A DNA stretch of 64,000 nt from Xylona heveae TC161 (lineage: Eukaryota; Ascomycota; Xylonomycetes; Xylonales; Xylonaceae), in contig NW_017264199.1 of assembly GCF_001619985.1 (NCBI RefSeq), forward strand, positions 1,116,001 to 1,180,000, read 5' to 3'. Positions 12,017 through 24,538 of this stretch are shown here, in pieces; the first letter of the stretch is position 1; every line of letters begins with the position of its first letter. The translations under genes were made by a program, and so were the position numbers. The notes under the pieces are model-generated. The model did not search any database. It saw only the letters and a program-made list of their open reading frames with translations, and was not told the DNA's origin.

Positions 12017-14348
12017 TTAAAAGCCCTCCTGCATCAAGACATGCTTATATGGCAACGTGATAGTCTCACTGTCTCCATCATCCAAAGCCTCGAGGACCTG
12101 CATCCAGTTGTCCTTGCATCCGAGGACGTAGTCAATAGCATGGCTAATGTCGATCTCAGAAATGAGAAGAGAGCAGTTAATAAGGACGAACAAGCTGCCT
12201 AATTCACCTGCAGGAATAGGCGTGACGTTCTCGGGGAAATGGCGGAAGGCCTGCTTTGTCGGACAAAGACGTAAATTATGCACGACAAAGGATTGGAGTT
12301 GGATGTGATGAGTCTGCGTTGCCGGCGCGACCGAGGTTGACGACGAAGGATTGGTATTAAATGGCGTTAAGCCTGAAGAGCCCAAAGTTCCAGCATATCT
12401 AGGAGAAAAAGCATTTAGGGTAGGAGCGGCTTCTGATGTACCAGGTGCATTGTTGATACTGCCCTGGGCCCAAATCGAAGCAATCTCGACTGGATCTCTC
12501 CAAATCACCTCGTACCCGTCTTCGTCTATGGCAGCCGCCCCCGTATCAAAGCCTACCCGCAAACTTTCGAAGACGCGTCTCCAGGAGCCATGGCAGAGTG
12601 TGATGCCGGAGAGCCTCAGATGTTGAAGACCTACGGAAGGTCCGAATATGGACGATGGTCGCATATGTGGAAGAAGGAACGCCAGAAAGTCGTCTATGCC
12701 GACAAAGAGAGTCCCAAAGCGCAAGGCCAAATGTGTAAGTCGCGGAAAAAGAATCATTCGCTGCGTCGTCTCGTTGTTCTCCGGAGTTTCATTATTGGTG
12801 GCTGCGTTCGCCGTCTCGCTGCTATTGAGCTGCGCCCTTGGAATGCCCAAAAGGTCGCGGAAGACACGCCTGCTCGTGAAATTTTGCATAAAACTGAGGT
12901 CGAGTTTCTCAAGCGTAGGGGCAAAATGTCTCAGACATGTACGGGCGAGACCACCGCTAGCAAGCCGCTTCCAGTTCTCGTCATTAAAGTACTGAGTCAG
13001 CTGAGGAACACGACACTCATAGTTCACCCTCTCTGTAGCTAGAAAATCTTCCCCAAGTACCAGTGTGAGTTCTCTTAGTGGTCGGCCGCCGCAGCTGATT
13101 GAGGTAAACAGCCTTTCAAGGTTGGTGAGATTGTTTCCAATGAACTCTCTCCGCTCCGCTTGGATGCCGGTTGGTTCGGAAACAGCAGCATTAACCTTGA
13201 GCAACTCTATATTCCCCACCGTCGTGGTTGATCCCAAGTACCATCGAGGAATGTCAGGGCTGAATTGACTGAGGAAGGAAAGCGCTGAGAGCCCCATATC
13301 CGGCCACAGACCGAGATCAAGCTTTCGCACGCGCAGCTTCGAGCTGTGCAGCCCTTGCAGTAATTTCACGGTCCATTCGCTCTCAAAAGGCTCAGGTCTG
13401 AGCCGCGCGGGATGCGTGCCTGTTGATAGGCATAGTAGCATCATCGAGGAATGATGAAAAGAGTAAAAAGGCGCTGCAGAAAATTCAAGGCCGCTTGAGA
13501 ACAACGAGCACTCAGATTCCTCGGTTACTGTGCGTTCAACGACCAGGTGTTTTTGTAAACAGGTGCTGCAACGCCTGCGCATCTTGCTGCCATACCGGCA
13601 GATTGAGTCACGAAGTACGGCGGATACGTTTGGCAACTTTGGCAGGATAGTAGTTAAGAGAAGTGAAAAGTTTCGCTGTACCAACCGCTGATCTTCCACC
13701 GCCTTTTTGTAGGCTTGAAATCGCCATTCTATTGCCGTTTTGGTATATCCAGTGAATACTCCAGCCATTTCGGTCTGGTCCTGCGCCCAGAATTCAGCTT
13801 CAAAGGTTTTTTCGTCAAGCTCTTCATATAAACACTGTTGCGAATACCAAGTAAGCTTTTTAAGAAACAAAGGAGAGCATGTGACCTTCATGGGTAAGTC
13901 ATACCAATTCGTCCTCCATTGCAAGAGAAGGTAGTTCGAACGAGCATTCATACGGCAGAGGTTCCTTGGACCTTCGCCGAGTGCGATACCTTGAGGTGAC
14001 TTCCTTTATTTTATATCGCCATTGTTCGAAAGCAGCAACAAATGCAAGACCGCTATCCGCTTCAGCTGGATTAAAGATGTCAAAATAAAAAATAAGGATT
14101 TGAACATATTTGCGGTATGTTTCATGCTGTGAGATGATCTTGAATTTCTCGAAACTGGCCAGAAGTGCGTGTATTTGCACCGTCTTGAAGAGAGGACGCG
14201 CAGCAAGCTCCGCGAATGATTTGCAAACAAGGCGCAGATTTTTCACATCCGTAACGGGAAGGAAGCGTGTGATCATTTCGAACAATTCAGGTGCAACGCG
14301 GTCCATCTTTTTGATCGCTTCACCTGGAAACTGTATCAGATACCCCAA
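12017..14348 (-). CDS. F-box domain protein
   Basis: Two exons, 14348-13905 and 13834-12017, give 753 aa. The N-terminus (about residues 17-60) has an F-box: APELFEMITRFLPVTDVKNLRLVCKSF, here named by its first and last residues, with the usual L-P-x-x-D and V-C-K-x-F pattern; F-boxes bind Skp1 in SCF ubiquitin ligases. The rest has leucine-rich segments such as LEKLDLSFMQNF, LTHLALRFG and LQHLRLSGI that suggest irregular LRR-like folding as a substrate-recognition region. The target is unknown. The intron is taken as 13904-13835 (70 bp) because a CTTAC branch site lies before the CAACAG acceptor; an alternative AAAAG acceptor 21 bp earlier keeps frame and would add seven residues. No downstream domain is recognisable beyond this. 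Confidence 0.82.
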
Positions 14349-15536
14349 TAGTTTACTGAATGCGGAATGTATCGAGCTCTGTGCGTGAAGGTTTCCAGAT
14401 AGATGTTCACCACAGGCAGAATTTGTCTAACCTTGAGTATGTCAATACTTCCGAAGAGTAAAGTTTGCGGAATGCAGAATGGCAGATCCTGTGTTTGTAG
14501 AGGTTCAGACAGCTGGCCGCATGTGGTGTGACAACTCTCTGTTGTGTAAACATTTCAGAAGACAAGTCCATCGAACCTCAGGGGCCAATTCGCGTCTAGA
14601 GCCCAAATTCATTCACTGCGAGGCTGCATTCACCATCCAAACATGACGCATGTAGAAGTTTTGGAGAAGCCAAACCAGCAAAGAGATTGAAGTTGCTGAA
14701 CAGTACAAAGGCTGATGCTGCGCAGACATCCCTAACGAAAAGGCTGTTTTCCAAATTGTCTCTGAACAACAATGGGCAGGCTTCGAAGGCATCTCAGAGA
14801 AAGAAATATGACAAGGTCACCGTGTCATTCATAGGTCATCTTCTTAGGGCGAAGATAAAGATTATTTTCCTTCATCCCGGGAATCTAGAATCAGTCATGT
14901 CGATCAGTCTCTAACGGCAAATATGTAGATAAAATACTCACATTTGCACTCAGATGACGAGAACAACATCAAGACTCAGCATCATGCAAACCTCCATCAC
15001 ACTAATCACGTTTGTCCATACTTGCGTCTTTACCATTCCGATCCTTCGATCCTCATAGATAGGCGTGCAGATATCAGTTCAAAAGCAATACCGCATAGTT
15101 ACTATACATTAGAACATTCTTGCAGAGACCCCACACCATTCTGCATGAACCAATTTATTTTAACGAGTAACCAGACGAAAACGACAGAAACTTTTCGGCA
15201 AAACAGCTACCGAAGTCGGCCAGAAACCCTCGCCACCGATCAATGGCGTTGCATGTCCGAAGGTGTCCTGCCCGTTACGTCCATGACATTCCCTACGGTT
15301 TCTTCGAATTTAGGGCATTTACTTTCAACCCGTACATGAGCGAAGAAGCAAGAGAGAACAAATATGGAAGCAAGGACTGACTACAAGGGGACGGGCGTTT
15401 GCAGCATCAGACGAGTCGATTCTAGTAAATTGAAAGACAAATATTGCTCACGCAGAGGAAAAAAAAAGATAAGACAAAACGCGTGAAAAAGGCCATTGAA
15501 AGGTTTAAAACCGAGACATAGAGTACTTGAGCCGTT
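14349..15536. other. spacer between F-box and Gbp2-like genes
   Basis: 1.2 kb, A/T-rich. Plus-strand ORFs of 75 codons (14687-14914) and 131 codons (14944-15339) show no domain, no splice support and no protein-like composition; I treat them as chance ORFs. The left part is probably the F-box promoter. Confidence 0.45.
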
Positions 15537-18281
15537 TTACATAATCTGATCCTGGGTCAGACCGGCAGGAGGTTCGGGCTGCACCTGCATGGCATCGCTG
15601 CCAGGGCCCGCATTGGTGTATCGGACAAAGCTAAGCCCTAGAGGACGACCGCCGTAGTGGTAACCAGAGAATTTGGCTATTGCATAGGTTAGCTATATGC
15701 CCTTATCCTGATAGAATGTAATCGAAAGGGGGAGGGGCATACAAATGGCAACCTCGGCCGTGTCCGGTGAGTCAAATTGAACGACACCAGTTCCGCGCGA
15801 GCGTCCATTGGGCTCATACTGGATCTCGGCACGTTCGACTTTGCCAATCGTTGTGAAGAGCTCTATGAGATCGTCGTTGCTGGTGGACCACGGGAGCTAT
15901 TGGTGAAGAGCGTCAGTAAGACTATAAACACACATACACACACACACACACTCTCTCCCCCCCCCCCCCTAGTAGAGATACGAAACCTACATTGCGCACG
16001 TGAATAGTCTCACTTCGCTCGCCCCCCGAGGTGGCAAAGTCGGTGAAGGTGTTAGGAGGGACGACGGGAGCGGCATCGAACCCGCCAGCGGGAGGGCCGC
16101 CATAGCCACCGCCCATACCGCCTCGGCCACCATAACCGCCGCCAAAACCTCCACGACCAGCGAAGCCGCCGCGGCCACCGAATCCGCCACGACCGCCAAA
16201 CCCGCCACCAAACCCGCCACGACCTCCAAAGCCGGGACCGGGCCCGGCAAATCGGTCTTCGCGGACCTCGATAGCCCGTCCCTGCCATTCATATCCATTG
16301 AACTGCTGGATAGCGTTGCGAGCATCCTCAGGAGATTCAAAGGCGACAATACCGGAACCCTTGGGGCGACCGTCGGGGCCCATATGAACATCGGCGCGTA
16401 CGACAGAGCCCATGTGCGCTAGACGATTATGTCAACTCTGGTGATACCCACCCATTGATGTATTGCATGCCACAATTAATTAGCCCATTCTTCTTCGTGA
16501 GCACTTACCAGCTTGACGGAAAAGATCCTTGAGATCTTGCCAGCCTACCGTGTAGGGAAGCTACAAGACAGTTAGCAAAGTCTCGCCACATATGCAAGAT
16601 CTTTTCGCAGGCCCCAAATCCAGATCACCTACGTTGGAGACGTAGAGCTGGCGGCCGCCACCCGCACTGGGGGCGCCGCCACCACCGAATCCGCCGCCGA
16701 AGCCACCGCGGCCGGGGCCTCCATCGAAGCCTCCGCGAGCAGGAGGTCCTGTGAATCGGGGTTCTGCCTCACGGTCCTGTGAAAGATCACGCTGTCAGTA
16801 TTACCGTTTTAAGTATCGAACCCGGGCAGTTTCCTTCCTCGGAAGGCAAAGGGGAAGGGCGAGTGTTGAGGGTGCGGGGGAGGGCGCCTACTTCTCGGAC
16901 GTAGACCAGACGGCCCATGAGGTTCTGGTTGCTGAGCGTGCTGACCGCATTTTGGGCCTGCTCCTTCGTCGCGTATTCCACAATTCTACAGTAGAAAAGC
17001 GTTAGCACTCGTCGAGTTTCGCGCAGGAGCGACGAAGAAGAAAAAGACACATACCCGCATCCCTACATAGACCCCAGGACAACCGGTCCCAACCCGTCAA
17101 TCCAACGTTCCATCAAACAACCAAGGAGAAACCAGCACAAAAGACCAGCCACATCTACACGTTGGCGCCCACCTTCGACATTCCATTCGGAAGCAGTAAG
17201 ACATCGGCGAAGAGAACCTCTCCAGCTAGAATGGCGTGTCAGCCCAGTATTCTTCCCCTCTCGTCCTATCATTCGTTGCACAACCGCCGCGGTGGGCGGC
17301 CGCAACCGAGGAAACCAACCCTGCCTCATAAAATCCTTCAGGTGATGCCACTTGACATCGTAAGAAAGGTTGCCCACATAGACCCGACGGTCCTGCTGGG
17401 ACGAATCTCGCACGGATTGCATCATTTGTTCCTTTGCGACGGACCGTTCCTCAAAGTTTCGGGGCGGTGGCACACGAGAAGAAGCTGGATAGCTTCCTGG
17501 GGCACCAGCGGGACCACCAACGGGCGAACGAGATCGGCGGTCGCCTCGGCGGTAATCGTCCCGGCTCCGGGATCGACTTCGAGGAGAGTACGAACGACGA
17601 GTGCGGCGAGGACTCCTCGATCGACGGCGAGGGGACCGAGATCTCTCGCGCTGAAAGCGATCAGTATGTTGTACGTTCATCGACCATCAAAATACAGAGT
17701 CAGAGTGTAGGGTCACATTGAAAAAGAAAAATATGAGAGGGCCCAATAACGAGATCAAAAAGAAATGGTGATGGGTCGAGGCATTGGTACGGTATGTGGT
17801 TGGCATCGGATGACGACTGAGGACATTCACGTTTGACAGAATCCCCGACCCCTGAGTGTGGGATCTCGGAAAAATATCAATGGTGAATAGGAGCCGTGTG
17901 AGGTAACGGAAAGCAATGGTGCTGTGACAATCGACAACGACAGCAGCGTCGACCAAGGTCCAGACTTACTTGGGAAGGGCGATAAACGTCACCTAGATCG
18001 GCAGTCAATAATCAATTCAACATCCACCGGTTAAACTGAAATGCACGGCAAGCCGCAATTACCCAAAGGAAGAGAATGAGAAGCAATGGCAGCAAGCTCA
18101 ACCAGGGAGCAAGGGGAGCTAAGAAGCGGAAACGTAGGGGGAGGGGGCGAAATGAGAAAGAGAAAGTAGGAATAACAGGGTGCAGAGGGAAAATGAAGGC
18201 AATGGGAAGAGTTGGAAGGATGAAGAAGCCAAGAGGGAGAAGGAGAGGGAAGGGCAGAAACAGCAAAAGGACCTTACCCAT
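15537..18281 (-). CDS. SR/RGG-type RNA-binding protein with three RRMs (Gbp2/Hrb1-like)
   Basis: Eleven coding exons on the minus strand: 18281-18278, 17992-17970, 17650-17320, 17225-17173, 17062-17055, 16985-16892, 16776-16633, 16560-16509, 16418-15991, 15896-15743, 15676-15537. All phases close, giving 476 aa. An N-terminal RS region ([14 protein letters not shown]) precedes RRM1 (RNP2 VYVGNL about 99-104; RNP1 KGCGIVEY 137-144), a Gly-rich linker, RRM2 (LYVSNL; RNP1-like KGSGIVAF), a long FGGRGG-rich segment and RRM3 (IHVRNL). This layout matches yeast Gbp2/Hrb1, nuclear shuttling proteins coupling mRNA surveillance to export with TREX and Mex67. Exons of 4, 23 and 8 nt are unusual. The first two introns are long (285 and 319 bp). 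Intron 9 holds a CA/C-run microsatellite. A fallback start is the in-frame ATG at 17680, but the CTGAT..TTTCAG sequence there looks like an intron end. Confidence 0.88.
15925..15970 (+). repeat. (CA)n and poly-C microsatellite inside intron 9 of the Gbp2-like gene
   Basis: ACACACATACACACACACAC-type run followed by CTCTCT and a run of C. On the transcript it reads G-run then (GU)n, inside the 94-bp intron 15990-15897. Confidence 0.8.
18108..18270 (+). repeat. polypurine tract in intron 1 of the Gbp2-like gene
   Basis: About 160 bp dominated by A and G on the plus strand, so the pre-mRNA of the Gbp2-like gene carries a long C/U-rich tract. It fills most of the 285-bp first intron (18277-17993) just after the 5' splice site. 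Confidence 0.6.
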
Positions 18282-21200
18282 GGTACTACCGAGCGCGGAT
18301 AACGTCGATTCTTCAGAAAGCAAACGTGTGCGGGTTGGTGGTTCTGCACGAGTTTGCGGAGTTTGGGACTACCTGGGTGACAGGGGTCACGCGGTGTGTA
18401 GAGTGAAAAGTGAGAGAGAGAAAAGAAACAAGTAAAGCGTTTGGATGGGGCTGATTCGAGCGATTCCCAAGGTGCCACCAAGCCAGTCACGGCCGAAAGG
18501 AAAGCGGCAAGGCTACGGGATGGGATGGGATGGACGGGGAGAGACGATAATGGGGGGGTGTGTGGTGCAAGAGAGCGATGCGAGTCGAAACGGGTTCGAG
18601 GCGAGCGAGCGAGATGAGCAACCGAATATGCGATACGACCTCTTGTTATGCGCGCACGCAGCCCAACTGTCTGGTACGATAATGCCACTCGTTCTGTATT
18701 GGCGCGACAACCGGGAAGCGCGGTGAGCCTAAATTGAATTCAAAATAAAGGGCAATAGGGGAGAGAGCGACGGAGGTGGAGGAGGGGAGATCCTAATCTG
18801 CCTATGCGGATAAAGGGTCTATGGCTTGAACAGTATAAGGTAATTGGTGGGGGTGTAAATAATATGGGTGTGATGGGGGCGAGCGGATGGTAGGTAGTGG
18901 GTGGGCAAGGGGAGCTGCAAGACAGACATGCACTGGCGTGCTTGACTCAATGTCTGACCGTATATATGGTATGTCTTGTACAGAAAATGTAGGCAGAAAG
19001 CAATATTATGCGTGTATGATTGAGTGGTGTGTGCGCATCTGGGTGTGTGCGGCAACGAAAGAGCAAAGGAGCGAGAGGGAGAGAGAGCAAGTATGTTGTA
19101 GGATCGGGAGATCAGCCTGCCTCTCTCACTTCTCTTTTCGTCTGCTTGCTTGCGTGCCTGCTGGGCTTGTTTACTTGCTTCTTCGTCTTGGGGCCTTCTC
19201 CGCCGTCGTCTCTTTCTTGGCTTCATCACTAGATCACCATATCAGGGTCTAATGGCAGCATGGTCAAGCCGTCAACCATCAATGGCTAGCTCCACCCTGG
19301 GCCACGGACGTTGGTCCGCGCGGATCGATCGGCCTCGAAAAGAAGAAGAGAGACAGCAGGCGAAGGAGGACAACGAGGATGGAGCTGAGCAAAACTCCGA
19401 GGGGCCCTGAGATTGGCCCTGACCGCGCGCCGGCGTAGTCAGCGGGTCCCCCACGCCGCAGGGCATGTTCGCACGCACACACCTCTTCTCGGGAAATGGA
19501 TGATGATAGTGGTGCTAATATTTATTGATATGGGCCAGGGTGACTTACCCTCTCACGACGCAATCGCAATAGCAATAGCAGCTATTGCTCTTTCTGTTCT
19601 GGGAACGAATCTACCGATTTGCGGTAGACGCAAATTCTGTCTAGCAGCCCGAAGAATGGCCTGATCGATGCTGATTACGTCTGCCGACAAAGGCTGACAA
19701 AGATTTGGCCCAGGAACGGGACCGGAAAGGAGGTGGAGGAAAAGATGGTGGAGAACAGAACAAATGGACGGGGGTTGCAGTCGAAGGAGGTCGGTCGGAT
19801 TGAGGTGATTTGATTGATGAAAGGATGGGGTGCAGATTAGCAACGGTAGACGGCGACGCACTAAGACGCGCAGAGGAGGTGGAAGGCGTTGCCGCTAAGA
19901 CCCAACTGGGTAGCGGCCGGACGGAGCGAACCAAGGCAAAGGCAAGCCCACGAAACAACGGGACCCATGAAAACACACAAACCACCTCCAAGGCACCCAC
20001 GATAACCATCCCTAGCTCAAGTACAATACTAGTACAGCCAAGTAACTCGTTGGTTTCTCTCCGGAGCATCATTATGATGATCATCATGCCTCCCTCGGAA
20101 AGGAGAAATGGTAGAAACTCCCCAAAAAGACCGCAAAAGCCGGTCATAGGGAGGGCGTCACCTCAAGGAATTCTCACATACATGATACCGTCCATGCATA
20201 TAATGATGATGCAGGATGATAAGGCAGGAGAAGGAATCAAGGAGAACATAGTAGCGGCATAAGGAAGCAAGACAGGCAAGGATACAAGGGACATTTCGTT
20301 TCATTGCATGAGGACGGGGATGTGCATGCAGTCATTCAGAGCAACGCGAGTAATATAGCAAGGAATATCCGGCTTACTCTGTACACACGCTTCCTAACGT
20401 GAGAAAGCTATTATATAAATTCACTTCAATCTGCCGGGGTGGGGGGAGGGGGCGCCGATCCAAAAGTCGAAAAGAAAATCTGAACTCAACTCGTCGGCTG
20501 CTTCTGCAAAAGAAACAGATGACTTATACTCCGTAAAAGAAAAAAAAAAGAAAAAAGGAGAAAGCATTTGCACCGTTTGCTCCATTGGTTGAACAACCAA
20601 TGATTGAAATTGCGTGTTATCAACCAAATAGTGTGTTTTCGCTAGTACCTTTGTACTACTGTAGCTCTGCCAAAGAGGACGACCGATGAGGGACGATCAT
20701 ATGGAAAGAAGTCCCATCAAGGGAGCGAGATGGGAAATCTAATGTGGATCAAACCAGCAATGAAGGCGCTTGGACGAGACCCGTGGCTGTTCTGCAGCAA
20801 TTAGGTCGCCACGTTTTCGATAGTGCGCTCATGGTAGCAACATACGGTACTTCAACCGTTCAAGCCTTCGCTGGTCGGCACAGTAGGCGCAGCGACTAGT
20901 GATCGTTGATGGTCTCGGCAATATGAACAACAAATGATAGAGTCACAATAGCCGGAGAGACATTTCGTAAAGTACGAGGTAAATGGCTTCGACAATGGGG
21001 AAAAGGTCACCAAGGTGTTCGTCCCCGGGTTCTTTCGGCATATCTATTCGGCCGAACCTCGTTTCCTCGGTACAGATTGCGACAAATCAATTACAATTTG
21101 CATAAATAATACCGTAGTCTACATAAAGTAGTATAAAAATTGAAAGGGGAAGTCCAAAAGAGGAGAAAACAAACTTGCTTCCGAATCGAGCATTAACCAA

Positions 21201-23213
21201 TTACGGCATTATTACTTCCAGGGCCTCAGATGTTCTGAGGGTAAGCAAAGACCAAATGCACTAAATACGCCACGTCTGACACTGCATCATCCTGTGTAGC
21301 CGTTTAAATCACACCAACCACGAGCATGGGGAAGCTGGAAAAAATTCTAGCCCGGGGCAAAGAAATCAATACGGCGACGATGGATTGACTTGACTTTGTC
21401 CTCCACATTTCAAGCGGTGAAGATTTTGCAATAGTCTTTGTCGTCGCACATCAACTGCAGCATAAAGAAGCAAATGCCATGCCCTCCATCTACTCTACTG
21501 ATGTGAGAAGAGGCATGTCCTGTTTGCACTAGAAGATCTCCTCTAGTCCCATTGATACGGGAGCGAGACAAGGTTGAAATAATGCCATAGTCCAAATCCC
21601 TTTGAAACAGATGATTAACTTATTTGATAGTTCAACAGAGAACGCCATCAAAAATGATATTTCTAATCGACAGTACTACAGTTATGCCGAGCGCATACAG
21701 AAATTTAGCGGACGATTCGTGAAAGAGTAAGACGGCCAGACTAAATTCACAGTTGAGCTTGCTGCCTCAATGCGTGGTGCTGGTGTCTCGGCCCTGCGCA
21801 GCGAGTCAGTCACTCACTGACAACCATTTGTCGGTGATAGTGGAGGCAGTAGCGGCATGCAGGTCATGACCGATTCTGGCTGCTTGCTGAAAGCCACTCG
21901 AGAGAAAAACCCAGTGGGACTTTACGGAGGTAGTTTTTGCCCCGGATAGCAGGGGTCCGTGTCTACCGTGCGCCTGAATCGAAGTGTGGGGTGATTGACT
22001 GCAGCCTATTCGAACCACTGGTTCATGCGTTTGATGTCCCTTTCTATGCCTATTGGATTTCCATTAATCGACTAGTGACCCCTTCAGGCCAAGGCTCCGA
22101 CAGAGGTGGCGGTCAGCCAGGAAGCCTCTTGAGCTCCTTCCTTTGCAGTGCAGGCGTTCTATCTCGCATCCTTCCGAGATCCCCGCGGCGCCAGTGGCCC
22201 TGAGGCTGGCGTCGACTTGCAGCTTGGTGTGCATCAACAGTCGCCAGCCAACGACGTGACATGGGAGACTTGATGATGCATAGAAGTTTTTGGCGGAGCT
22301 TCACCATTCGCATCCCCCGGTGCCCTTTAGCAAGGGTATGGAAGTAGGGGAACGGCCACTGCAGTAGATCACTCGATGCCCAGAAAATTTCATGTGGCAC
22401 GGCAATCACATGCATTCAGCTGCACTGCACAGCATTGGACTCTACGGTCCAGGCATTTTGCACCAAGCGGCTTGCCTCTATCAAAGCCTTGGCCATCACC
22501 TCGTTTTGATCTCTTGGCCACATTTGTTGAACTGGTCATTAGATCTATATTGTCTCTCAACATTTTTGCTGCACTAGTGCGGCTGCACATCACTGTCAGG
22601 AATTTTGAAGGATGTTTGGTACGTTTGCATACTTGAATCTTGCAGTCATTCAAGCGAAGGCTGTTGGAAAGTCATCCCGAGAGAAATTCATGCTTAAACG
22701 GGCTTTATTGGATACAGAGGCATTTGCCTTCTTTGACATTACCCATGCTTGCGCCTACAGCTGTACTGAGCTGCTGAGAAAAATCAATTTATCTAATCCA
22801 GAATGGACCAAAAAATTGACCCATTTTTAATCCTGGGCAGAAAGCGTGAAAAAGACCACTCCCCTTGTACTATCATCAAAATTGAAAATAAAAAAATAAA
22901 AATAAATTCTAGAAAGAAAGGAAAAAGAAAAAGGAAAGAAATGAGTAGAGAGTAAACATATGAATTCAGAACACGACAATTGCCAATCCAACAAAAATAT
23001 TCCGTCTCCCAGTCATTTCCAAACAAGCTCAGGTACGGAACATGCCGCAGCCGGCTCTCTAGCTCTCCCGATTCACCTCCGACATGCCCGACGTGACATG
23101 ATTCCTGACCAAAATATCAAGAGCTTCCTAGACAATTTTCCCATCACACGCCTATGTACTGCCTATTAATTTGCTGCATATAAATACCTTCATTTTGAAA
23201 ATATTGCGGCATT
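18282..23213. other. gene-poor region of about 4.9 kb
   Basis: No gene is recognisable on either strand. ORFs up to 189 codons exist (for example 18119-18688 minus, 19641-20147 minus) but are Ser/Pro/Leu-rich translations of pyrimidine-rich strands without domains or splice logic. The 18.3-20.3 kb part is purine-rich on the plus strand and could be promoter and 5' leader of the Gbp2-like gene. The 20.6-23.0 kb part is compositionally more even and carries nothing I can name. A perfect 9-bp inverted repeat, CATTGGTTG-AA-CAACCAATG, lies at about 20583-20602. Confidence 0.45.
23179..23186 (+). promoter_or_regulatory. TATA-like box before COQ9
   Basis: TATAAATA ends 27 bp before the COQ9 ATG. 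In fungi a TATA this close to the start codon would leave almost no 5' leader, so its use is uncertain. Confidence 0.25.
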
Positions 23214-24538
23214 ATGGCTGCCTCGCGCGTTCTTTCCCGCCAGTCGGCAGCTCTCAGAATATCTCAAAAAGGCCTGCATCTTGATGCGCGGCATATCTCC
23301 ACGTCCTGTGTCTCCTCTCAGAGACCTTCCAATGCCCTGACGTCCCAGGGACTGAGCAGCAAGCCGAATCAGAACGCGAAGCCTTCTCTTCAAGGCCCCA
23401 GAAGGTCCGCGCCTAGCATCCAGAATAACGCTGCAACAAGACGATCATACCACTCTTACGAACACGCCCAAGCTGCACCATTCACGCCTGCTGAAGACGC
23501 AATTCTCTCTGCGGCTCTAAAGCATGTTCCCGAGCGTGGGTTTACCAATTCAGCGCTTGAACTGGGTGCGCGTGATGCAGGATACCTCGACGCCTCGATC
23601 AATCTCTTCCCGCGGGGCCCGTTCGATTTGATTAATTACCATCTCACCACAGAGAGACTAAAGCTCAAGAGACGAGTCAATTGGGAGAAGTTGGAGAAAG
23701 AGGCCGGCAAGCCACTGGGCGTGGGTAGGCGAGTGAGGGAGTTGACTTGGGGGAGATTATTGGCGAATAGGGCAATTATCGGGCGTTGGCAAGAGGTGAG
23801 TTGAACCTTTTCCAATTCAAATTTATGTTATTACCGGGGAGCGTGGAAGGGGAAGTTGCAATCAGAACTGGGGGCGAATGAAGTTGTCATGAGGATTCTT
23901 AGCTTTGGTTCTTGTCCATATCTTGAAGGGAACATGGAAAAGAAGACGATTGAGTTAATTGCAGAAACCGCCTCTTTCAAGGACGGGCTATTTCTCCACG
24001 CTCCAATAGGGAAAAATCCAAGCTGACAAGGAAATGGAAAATATTATAGGCCCTCGCCATCATGGCTCAACCATCATATATTCCTCCTTCCATTGCAGAA
24101 CTCGCCCGTCTCGCAGACGAGATATGGTTTCTGGCCGGAGACAAAAGCGTGGACGCAAGCTGGTACACAAAGCGTGCATCGCTATCCGCTGTATACTCCA
24201 GTACTGGTACGTTTTACCATTCCTCCCTCTTTCCTCCCTTCCTTCCTTTCCACCACTCTTTGTCTTCGTGGGTTTTCTCCTGTACAACATGTTGATTTTA
24301 CACCTTGAGCCCATCATCACCAATACTCATTTCATCAACACGGCTAATCAATCATCGAACAGACGTCTTCATGAGCCAAGATACGTCACCCGACTTTGTC
24401 CGCACGCAGGAATTCCTGGACCGACGCATTGAAGACGCGCAGAACCTGGGATCCTCGCTGGCAAATCTCGGCCAGTGGGGCTTATACACAGGCCATTCAT
24501 TCGTAAATGTTCTGAGAAGTAAAGGCGTGAGAATATAG
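23214..24538 (+). CDS. COQ9: ubiquinone biosynthesis protein COQ9
   Basis: Three exons (23214-23795, 24050-24206, 24363-24538; introns 254 and 156 bp) give 304 aa. The first about 80 residues are basic and Ser-rich (MAASRVLSRQSAALRIS), a mitochondrial presequence plus linker. From about residue 85 come the COQ9 segments: ALKHVPERGFTNSALELGARDAGYLDAS, here summarised by its ends, then FDLINYHL, and in exon 2 LADEIWFLAGDKSVDASWYTKR, again a longer conserved run, followed by MSQDTSPDF in exon 3. COQ9 is a TetR-fold lipid-binding protein of the matrix that presents intermediates to COQ7 in the CoQ synthome. The ORF runs through a normal C-terminal end. It converges with the Mtf2-like gene. Confidence 0.93.

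Noticed and set aside
14687-15339. Two plus-strand ORFs (75 and 131 codons) near the F-box promoter
   Set aside because: Composition is not protein-like and no exon joins or motifs were found.
15922-16422. Long ORFs in other frames of the Gly-rich exon of the Gbp2-like gene
   Set aside because: Caused by GC-rich GGN codon bias; the RRM-containing frame is the coding one.
18119-20147. Minus-strand Ser/Pro/Leu-rich ORFs up to 189 codons
   Set aside because: Translations of pyrimidine-rich sequence without domains; part lies in intron 1 of the Gbp2-like gene.
20583-20602. Perfect 9-bp inverted repeat as a terminator or attachment site
   Set aside because: No gene end or element boundary nearby; a CCAAT-type palindrome or chance hairpin is equally likely.
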